A model generated the notes under the pieces. It saw nothing but the letters and a program-made list of their open reading frames with translations, did not search any database and was not told the DNA's origin. From contig NZ_JABJVN010000003.1 of assembly GCF_013618475.1 (NCBI RefSeq), positions 356,156-420,155 on the forward strand: a stretch of DNA of 64,000 nt, in the 5' to 3' direction. Both the position numbers and the translations under genes were made by a program. Of the stretch, positions 59,001 to 64,000 are shown one piece after another. Source of the stretch: Saccharibacillus deserti (GTDB lineage Bacteria > Bacillota > Bacilli > Paenibacillales > Paenibacillaceae). Each line of letters starts with the position of its first letter. Positions within the stretch are counted from its first letter, which is position 1.

Positions 59001-61990
59001 GCCAGACGACGTTCACTTACGACGAAACTGGCAATCTGTTGAGCGAAACCAACGCCGAGGGAGCGAGCATCCGCTATGCTTACGATGCCCTTGGCCGTCC
59101 GACCGAAGCTTATGATGCGCTGAACAACAAAGTGTACACGGTGGAATACGATGCGGCAGGCAACCCGGTCAAAATGACGGATGCGCTGGGCCAGACGTAT
59201 ACCAGCACGTATAACCAGTTGAATCAGCTGACCCAATCGGTCGATCCGCTTGGCCGTACGACAAGTTACGGCTACGACAAACGCAGCCTGCTGACGGGCG
59301 TGACCGATGCGCTGCAAGGCCGGACCTCGCAGGCAGCGGATGCCTTGGGTCAGGTCACACAGATGGCGGATGCCAACGGCAACCCGGCGAAGTATGAGTA
59401 CGATCTGCTGGGACGCCTGACCAACGAGACAGATGCCGCAGGCGGAAGCCGGACCTACACGTATAACAACGTCGGCCTGCTCAGTCAGGATACGGATAAA
59501 AACGGCCGGAATACGACCTATTCGTACGATGCCGCAGGCAACGTCAGCCAGTTCACGGACGAGGCTGGAGGCGTGTCGTATCAATACGATGCCAACGGCA
59601 ATATCCTGTCCGTCACCGGAAGCGACGGCAAAGTCTTGAAGCGTACCTTTGATGCCTTGGATCGCGTGGAGACGTATACGGATGGCGACGGAAACACGAT
59701 CGGCTATACGTACGATGCGGCTGGGCAACTGACGACGCTGACATATCCGGACGGCAAAAAAGTTCAATATACGTATAATGCGGTCGGCAGTTTGTCTACG
59801 GTCACCGATTGGAAAGGTCGGACCACAACCTACGACTACGATGCCAACGGACGTCTGATCTCCACGAATCGTCCGAACGGGACGAGAGAAACGCTTCTGT
59901 ACGATGCAGCCGGTCAACTGACAAGCGCAGCCGAGCTGAATACGGACGGCAGTATACGGATCGAGACCACATACGCATACGATGCCGTGGGCAATCTGAT
60001 CCAGGAGAACAGCGGCGAGTTCGAGAATACGCGGAATGATGTCGTGTATGATGAAAACGGCCCGGGTCTGTCTCCGAACTCGGGAGATCTGACGGTTTTG
60101 GGCAGCAGCACGGTTCAACAGGATGTATACGGCACATCGGCCGACATGACGGATACCTTGCCGCCTGTTGGACTTTCAAACCTGACAGCGGAGAATCAAA
60201 ACGCCGCCGGATCCAACGAGACGACCGTCACCCAGGACGTCTACGGATTGTATGGCGATCTGCAGATGACGTACACGACAGATAACCGCCTGGCGACCGT
60301 CAATGGCGAAGCTGTCACGTACGATGCGGAAGGCAACATGCTTAGCGGTCCGCTCGGCGGAACGACTCAGGCTTACCGGTATGATGCCCGCAATCGCCTG
60401 ATCGAAGCCGGCGGCGTCAGCTACGGCTACGACAATGAGAACAACCGCAACTCGATCACGGTAAACGGCGTGACCACGAAGCAGATCATCAACCCGCACG
60501 CCGTCTTGTCCCAAGTGCTGATGGAGACCGACGCGGCCGGTACGCCGCAAGCCCGCTACGTCTACGGTCTGGGCCTGATCGGCCGGGAAGATGCGGCCGG
60601 CAGCTACCGGACGTATCATTACGACATGCGCGGCAGCACGCTTGCACTGACCGGCGAGCAGGGTCAAGTGACGGATACGTATACGTATGACACGTACGGC
60701 GAACGTCTGAGCCACGAAGGGGCAGCGAATCAGCCGTTCCAGTACAATGGACGCGACGGGGTGCAGACAGATACCAACGGTCTATACCAGATGCGTGCCC
60801 GTTATTATAATCCGGAGATCAAGCGGTTCGTGAACCGGGATGTGCTGAGCGGCAGCATTGGCAATGGACTGACGATGAACCGGTATGCGTACGTCAACGG
60901 CAACCCGGTGTCGTACATCGATCCGTTCGGCTTGAGTGCGGACGGAGCGCCGTGGTGGCAGACCGGAATCGACTTCGGCTTGGATGCCCTGCCCTTTGTC
61001 GGCACGGTCAAAGGAATTCAGGAAGTGTTCACGGGCGTGGATCTAATCACCGGACAGCAGTTGTCGGTGACGGATCGGGTCGCGACCGGAGTAGGGACGG
61101 CAGCGAGCTTAATTCCGTTCGGCAAGCACATCGGGAAGTATGTAGCGAAGGAAAGCATGGACGGCGGGGCTTGGCTGCTCAGCAAACTGGGCAAAGAAAG
61201 TAAAGCGTCCCGATTGGTAAATGGCTGTAACTGCTTTACCGCTGGCACACAGGTGAAGACCGACCAAGGCGACAAGAATATCGAAGAGATCCAAGTCGGC
61301 GACCGGGTCCTGTCTCAGGATGACGTGACGGGAGAAGAAGGCTACAAGACCGTCACCGCGACCTTCGATCATGTGGCTGAGGAGATCTACACGATCCATG
61401 TCGGCGGTCAGGAGATCGAATCGACGTATAACCATCCGTTCTGGGTGGAAGGAAAAGGCTGGACGTACGTCAAAGACCTGAAGGTCGGAGACGAGCTGGA
61501 GCAAGCGGACGGAACGAAGCTTGCGATTGAGCTGATCGAGCAGGAGCAGCGTAACACCCGCGTGTATAACATGACGGTGGACGAGTTCCATACGTATTTT
61601 GTGAGTGACCTGGGGATCTGGGTGCATAATACGAATGATGAGAATTGTGATATTGATAAGATTGCAAGGATCATAAACGATATTCCCGGTGTGTGCAAAA
61701 AATGGGGAAAGTGTAAGGATTTTGCTGATTCTTTTGAATCAAACCTTAAGAAAAATGGAATATCAGGTCAAAGAATAAATATTATAAGCAGTACAGGTCA
61801 GATTTACTCTGAGAAATTAGGACGCAGTGTTACAGATAATGGAGAGCATTCTGCAATCAGAATTGGAGATGTGATCTATGAAAATTTAAATCCAAAAGGA
61901 GTCCCCTATAAAGAATGGGCTGGGGACCTAGCTTTAACCGATCCTTTTTTCAAACAGTATTTTGATCTTTCTAAAAGTTATAATTTTTAA
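53045..61990 (+). CDS. Giant secreted Rhs/YD-repeat polymorphic toxin with HINT and papain-like toxin tip
   Basis: A 2981-residue protein. Residues 1-30 are a signal peptide. Residues of about 30-1455 contain roughly sixteen beta-rich repeats of 85-100 residues (P-V-x-F-(K/R)-x-x-L-x-P-G-Q-S, then a G-x-Y-D-Y-A-x-Y strand and an A-(I/V)-T-N-x-x-x-x-P-x-x-V-x-G-P-Y-D-x-F end). An Rhs entry segment (D-P-I-D-T-S-T-G-A) starts near 1480, and YD repeats run to about 2570. The Rhs core (R-A-R-Y-Y-N-P-E-I-K-R-F-V-N-R-D) ends about 2610. A HINT self-cleaving domain starts at C2730 and ends H-N2862. The final 119 residues are a papain-fold toxin candidate with C2890, H2935 and N2947. No sorting signal was seen. 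Confidence 0.92.
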   Translation: MKSKSSIKSFALILVLFLAFFMVKGPYAESAGVTSHTLAPGQSVMVNHTYTTSVSVVLNGSSYEYARYTAEEDVLSYDESSGRKTFIIPKNSSMDITNHSNSEMTIDTTQGKLIDLWAMGGRTALARINLEPSQSMRTANASPNYSQSIRVGGRNANIRLKDGNFVSTSFTRNSLTELETINTQSGIYITNRDNKSFDVIGPARFFSFNYRLDPVDFRHIVPNNGSLQATNRSDKSYSVYMDGEGTYDFSIYDEDGALASSGSSKLTSKIIKPGQRFIMTNVSSAPMTVSGAKHAFDTTTQIEPPTITKTLAPGASFKVKNVSNDSIKLLMSGSYEYAEYNTLGEVDAYDNYSSLSTYYVPAGHLAVFTNPNNATSITIKVPKELAQYSDSANPALYHHNLTPGASLEASNLTAGYATIKTNSRYDYAFYDTTGITKYDASALNTSFRPNASERVAFTNVGDTTDAIYAPYQAFRFSNRAQPITFKRVLEPGQTLKAVNTSRYSFSIAADNAHHYVLYKQADNQVDNFDNLVKANSHSVTKDEKFIVTNSGTSAMTVSGPIDAFDVTNRSEPALYKGYLNPGQSSKLFNTSPASFSMYTDGIYDQASYKTDSSLRSLDHDRAQSSLIMYSGERTTITNAGASQFVLLTPYDVTTVQASPNPALLIKQLAINQSTEFTSRAATAESIYFTGRHDLMDYDSLGNPDSYIKKSTTGYYGVAAAQKVAVMNTDESPIEVYGAYELYTAENRLNPVTFRQVLSPNQSFDFTNTATKSFSISPAGKYDLAQYNDNKPVEIQRDTTSSTQLIPLQNRMAITNTAAEPLIVEGPYDVFQMKTRSHPALFKHALAPRQSAEITYTGSGSGDVRLTAVYDYARFTGQELAQYGRDFSAATKQTIDSTERLAVMNRSNEIAIAYGAYDVFNVAARANPVTFRQTLNQGQSVDIVNTQPKAYNLYSVGGNFDYVGRLANGLVDQMGLDANLSTKVQQADEKIAITGVSASPAIIEGSFDAFRITARVNPALVKRTLQVGDTIEATNLEAVASVLRMGGKYDMAEFEADGSFKQYSRDFTSDQSIPVGGKMAVQNSDTQPYVVYGPYESFRITARATPVTFKKVLSPGETAAYIQNGRSNMYLQAEGVYDYALFDNEGKVKEYNVNEDSTRMIYKGDRIVFTGASNQSVTISGSYDAFTADAVKVKAVTAKVLEVGETYSLRNMSPGYFALKISGLHSYQRYDVSGKLIGSSDRTLMNQGFQSSERLVIGNVDAAPITVLAPTEAIRVTQGDDLLLKSLASGESMKAVNTSGSAARLSIDGKYDVAVYDAAGQTTANYERLSTGASAVVPAGGYAILTGRQAANTIVNANKDNFSFASHDRDALSIYSLPKDKWLKSFNVTDKSRTLKVSGSFTYRIEQQAEQIGNGPLSIGGGNTATIHNTSGKMVEVYSPYGLFRWEETTEPTIPPASGTPVASLSPSDYDEQTFYADPIDTSTGAQIITNTMLVAHGSVNIPFQAQYYSLLQGDGDLGKGWSHNYEIGLKELEEENAVRVHWSAFRYNTFNRNADGTYTSTDKAARDDQLKKNADGSYTLNRYEGTTYHFTAEGVLQSMNTAGGVELTLQYGTDGKLSSVTEPATGTKLRFAYNAAGLVTSVSDQADRTASFAYDAAGRLITLTDPAGQKTEYTYNEDDRIVTGALAGKERFANTYDADGRVLKQTDGLAGNSTSFAYGEAEGLFTTTITDRNGHVQKRIHDANHQLVEVQDALAGKTTYTYDEKGNRTGITNALGQTTTFEHDAQGNVTKATDPSGQSITMTYDARGDLLTATGPDGSRVTNTYDAKGRLLSTTDTEGNTVTYAYNDKGQLLSATDPQGGKTQYGYEDNRLIRVTQSTGEIDTIGYDAAGRMVSQTDGDGHTSEIVYNDGEQLTAVINALGHQTRYAYDDQNNLTSVTDAMGNVTRYSYDNNAQLTSVTDALGGKTAIQYDAEGRMIGVTDALNRQTTFTYDETGNLLSETNAEGASIRYAYDALGRPTEAYDALNNKVYTVEYDAAGNPVKMTDALGQTYTSTYNQLNQLTQSVDPLGRTTSYGYDKRSLLTGVTDALQGRTSQAADALGQVTQMADANGNPAKYEYDLLGRLTNETDAAGGSRTYTYNNVGLLSQDTDKNGRNTTYSYDAAGNVSQFTDEAGGVSYQYDANGNILSVTGSDGKVLKRTFDALDRVETYTDGDGNTIGYTYDAAGQLTTLTYPDGKKVQYTYNAVGSLSTVTDWKGRTTTYDYDANGRLISTNRPNGTRETLLYDAAGQLTSAAELNTDGSIRIETTYAYDAVGNLIQENSGEFENTRNDVVYDENGPGLSPNSGDLTVLGSSTVQQDVYGTSADMTDTLPPVGLSNLTAENQNAAGSNETTVTQDVYGLYGDLQMTYTTDNRLATVNGEAVTYDAEGNMLSGPLGGTTQAYRYDARNRLIEAGGVSYGYDNENNRNSITVNGVTTKQIINPHAVLSQVLMETDAAGTPQARYVYGLGLIGREDAAGSYRTYHYDMRGSTLALTGEQGQVTDTYTYDTYGERLSHEGAANQPFQYNGRDGVQTDTNGLYQMRARYYNPEIKRFVNRDVLSGSIGNGLTMNRYAYVNGNPVSYIDPFGLSADGAPWWQTGIDFGLDALPFVGTVKGIQEVFTGVDLITGQQLSVTDRVATGVGTAASLIPFGKHIGKYVAKESMDGGAWLLSKLGKESKASRLVNGCNCFTAGTQVKTDQGDKNIEEIQVGDRVLSQDDVTGEEGYKTVTATFDHVAEEIYTIHVGGQEIESTYNHPFWVEGKGWTYVKDLKVGDELEQADGTKLAIELIEQEQRNTRVYNMTVDEFHTYFVSDLGIWVHNTNDENCDIDKIARIINDIPGVCKKWGKCKDFADSFESNLKKNGISGQRINIISSTGQIYSEKLGRSVTDNGEHSAIRIGDVIYENLNPKGVPYKEWAGDLALTDPFFKQYFDLSKSYNF
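60770..61389 (+). repeat. First copy of a 620-base direct repeat (Rhs core/HINT coding)
   Basis: This stretch of the Rhs gene recurs nearly identically, in the same orientation and frame, at 63381-64000. The offset is a constant 2611 bases with no visible gap. Confidence 0.95.
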
Positions 61991-62008
61991 TCTGAGGAGC
62001 TAATGGGG

Positions 62009-62344
62009 ATGAACATTGAAGAACTAATCAGTGCAATCAGGAAAAGACCGGGGATGTTTGTTCAAGATAAGCGACTAGACTATATTAAATACTTCATTAC
62101 AGGATTCTACTGTCATGGATTTGTATCAAAAACAGTAGCAGTAGTTGATACTCATTTTAGTGAAGAATTTCATAGATGGGTTAAGGGGTGGATCAAAAAT
62201 AATCTAGGTATTAATTTTGAAGAAGAACATGGATGGTATGAATATATTGCGGCTTCAACTAAAAGTAACGAGGAAGCATTTGAATTATTTTTTAGGCTAA
62301 CTGATGAGTTTTTCAGAGAATTTCATCAGTTTGATAAGAACTGA
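62009..62344 (+). CDS. Candidate immunity protein for the Rhs toxin
   Basis: The ATG at 62009 has GAGGAG 9 bases upstream, while an ATG six bases earlier is too close to it; 111 residues. Soluble, helical, AT-rich, and only 18 bases after the toxin gene. It has K-R-P-G-M-F-V and F-x-x-W motifs and no signal peptide. Position directly after a polymorphic toxin is the usual place for its cognate immunity gene. Family not recognised with certainty. Confidence 0.75.
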   Translation: MNIEELISAIRKRPGMFVQDKRLDYIKYFITGFYCHGFVSKTVAVVDTHFSEEFHRWVKGWIKNNLGINFEEEHGWYEYIAASTKSNEEAFELFFRLTDEFFREFHQFDKN

Positions 62345-62487
62345 TATAGAGATTTTTGTTTTAAAGTCGAAATATTTTTAATTATTTGTTGATTGACCGT
62401 AAAGAGAACCTTGATGGACTATCTGTCCCCCAAGGTTCTTTTGAATATTTAATCAATAAAACTTCGAGTTATAAGGAGTTGATGATA

Positions 62488-62856
62488 GTGAATGCAGAAT
62501 CGGAAAGATTTTTAAAAAAACTTTTAGAGTTCTTTCCCTCCCTTAATGAAGCATATAGAAAATCAATCTTAGATTACGGTGGAGTACTAGAAACTGTAAT
62601 AATTGAGGACATCTTCATGCCTGAAATAATTGAGCTATTAAGTGAGGGGCAAAATATCGATTTGCTAGAACGTATTTTTGAATATTTTGAGGAAATATCT
62701 AATAATGAATATATTCACTTACGGAACGTGTTTTCGTCTACAGTTTTAGAAAAACTGGGCAATGATAAATCTGTTCTAACAATTGCAAAGAAACATATGG
62801 GAGCTAAAACGGTACAGCTTCAAATTGAAGCAGATAGATCATTAGGGAGAGTATAA
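62488..62856 (+). CDS. Second immunity-like protein (DUF7674 type)
   Basis: The GTG at 62488 is 9 bases after AAGGAG; an in-frame ATG two codons earlier is too close. This gives 122 acidic, helical residues. The sequence D-I-F-M-P-E-I-I-E-L-L and the later V-L-E-K-L-G-N-D with K-H-M-G match my memory of the DUF7674 family, whose members occur as immunity-like genes in polymorphic toxin loci. It could protect against a toxin tip that the displaced cassette downstream once carried. AT-rich like the preceding gene. Confidence 0.65.
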   Translation: MNAESERFLKKLLEFFPSLNEAYRKSILDYGGVLETVIIEDIFMPEIIELLSEGQNIDLLERIFEYFEEISNNEYIHLRNVFSSTVLEKLGNDKSVLTIAKKHMGAKTVQLQIEADRSLGRV

Positions 62857-63380
62857 TGGTATCAGAGCTTTAAACATGCCAAGTTTCATTCTTGAAAATT
62901 CTACGATGTTCTACTTCTGGATTTTAGAAATGTCAAATAAAAAAAGGAAAAAAAGGTGATTAAAATTTTGAGAAAGTCTAATTTAAAGCGAAGCGAATAA
63001 GCGGAAGCAGAAATTCACTATAAGAGCGCAAGCGTTCGCCTTTAAAATGTGGAAAACTCCGCTAAATGTTAATCGGTTCTTCCGATTTCAACATGCGACT
63101 GGAAATAATTTCTTCGTCAGTCGCTATGCTTTTAAAGTGAATAGTACTTTCTCGATAGACTGGTGGCGCTGAGTATTTTCAGCGTCATCTTTTTTATTTT
63201 CTAATCATTAATGTAGAAGAAGTAAAGTGCGATATAGAAGGTAATCATTCTGTTGACCGCTGAACCGAAACGTAAAACTTCACAATTGGAAAGCGAGATG
63301 CAGGTAGCATATTTCGGGCGCATCACTACAATTTATAGGTAAGTATGATTATGTCGACTAATAAATAGAGACGAGGGTTT
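62857..63380. other. AT-rich non-coding segment between immunity genes and displaced Rhs cassette
   Basis: About 520 bases without a supported gene. Near 62990-63060 a block rich in GCGAAGCG and GCGCAAGCGTTCGCC stands out from the AT-rich surroundings; it looks like part of a dispersed repeat or an element end. A hairpin with a T run follows at 63165-63195. Confidence 0.5.
63165..63195 (+). terminator. Terminator after the immunity gene region
   Basis: GGCGCTGA and TCAGCGTC form a stem followed by six T. Confidence 0.7.
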
Positions 63381-64000
63381 GATGCCAACGGTCTGTACCA
63401 GATGCGTGCCCGCTACTACAACCCGGAGATTAAGCGGTTCGTGAACCGGGATGTGCTGAGCGGAAGCATTGGCAACGGCTTGACGATGAACCGGTATGCG
63501 TACGTCAACGGCAACCCGGTGTCGTACATTGATCCGTTCGGCTTGAGTGCAGACGGAGCGCCGTGGTGGCAGACCGGAATTGAATTCGGATTGGATGCCC
63601 TGCCCTTTGTCGGTACGGTCAAAGGAATTCAGGAAGTGTTCACAGGCGTGGATCTAATCACCGGACAGCAGTTGTCGGTGACGGATCGGGTCGCGACCGG
63701 AGTAGGAACGGCGGCCAGCTGGATTCCGTTCGGCAAGCACATCGGGAAGTATGTGGCGAAGGAAAGCATGGACGGCGGGGCTTGGCTGCTCAGCAAACTG
63801 GGCAAAGAAAGAAAAGCGTCCCGATTGGCAAACGGCTGTAACTGCTTTACCGCTGGCACACAGGTGAAGACCGACCAAGGCGACAAGAATATCGAAGAGA
63901 TCCAAGTCGGCGACCGGGTCCTGTCTCAGGATGACGTGACGGGAGAAGAAGGCTACAAGACCGTCACCGCGACCTTCGATCATGTGGCTGAGGAGATCTA
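63381..64000 (+). pseudogene. Displaced Rhs-core/HINT cassette (orphan toxin 3' end), continues past the window
   Basis: The frame opens abruptly at D-A-N-G-L-Y-Q-M-R-A-R-Y-Y and reads the Rhs core, linker and HINT domain of the giant toxin, with scattered substitutions (for example L-I-P-F to W-I-P-F). There is no signal peptide or convincing start site; the first in-frame ATG is at 63402. Such orphan C-terminal modules act in other Rhs loci as a store of alternative toxin tips that can be swapped in by recombination. Its toxin tip lies beyond the window. Confidence 0.85.

Overview
The window comes from a GC-rich, Gram-positive, spore-former-type Firmicute, most likely the Paenibacillaceae (Paenibacillus or Saccharibacillus). 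Evidence: purine-rich AGGAGG ribosome-binding sites, GTG/TTG starts, sigma-A promoters, lipobox lipoproteins, purine and TPP riboswitches, a CsoR/CopZ/CopA copper set and a WapA/Rhs-like secreted toxin. Housekeeping-type genes are GC-rich. The 18.4-19.5 kb island and the two ends of the Rhs locus are clearly AT-richer and look acquired.

Layout. 0-4.5 kb: a secreted serine hydrolase and a chemoreceptor. 4.7-13.1 kb: a tight three-gene operon of a giant TerB-N/TerB-C-type protein, a BrxD-like ATPase (DUF2791 type) and an Lhr/BrxHI-like helicase; this is the best candidate for a poorly described defence or DNA-processing system. 13-16.4 kb: a DUF3221 protein, a GrpB protein, and an ECF sigma factor overlapping its likely membrane regulator. 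16.5-18.3 kb: a C74-type purine riboswitch, wired like an ON switch, in front of a COG2509 FAD dehydrogenase. 18.4-19.5 kb: a PemK/MazF-like protein followed by an independent small RNA built from two copies of a hairpin repeat. 19.6-26.6 kb: a peptide-type ABC importer whose binding protein appears to be a natural circular permutation. 26.7-30.2 kb: a PTS transporter, a TIM-barrel-like enzyme and a divergent LacI regulator. 30-34.8 kb: a GNAT acetyltransferase, a second chemoreceptor, an MBL hydrolase and thymidine kinase. 34.9-38.8 kb: a copper homeostasis locus with three CsoR-type palindromes. 39-45.6 kb: two small or secreted hypothetical proteins, an NfrA-type flavin reductase, a Hanks-type kinase, a small basic protein, purine nucleoside phosphorylase and a TatD-type hydrolase. 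45.7-49.2 kb: a TPP-riboswitch-controlled importer for thiamine or a pyrimidine precursor. 49.3-52.1 kb: a PPOX-fold protein, an EAL phosphodiesterase and UppP. 52.3-64 kb: a polymorphic toxin locus, comprising a small YD-repeat secreted protein, a 2981-residue Rhs protein with about 16 N-terminal beta-repeats, a HINT domain and a papain-like toxin tip, two immunity candidates, and a displaced second copy of the Rhs 3' end that runs off the window.

A family of 24-bp intergenic repeats with partial dyad symmetry occurs in two clusters (36.0-36.2 kb and 44.3-44.5 kb). No tRNA, rRNA, CRISPR array, intact insertion sequence or prophage was seen.
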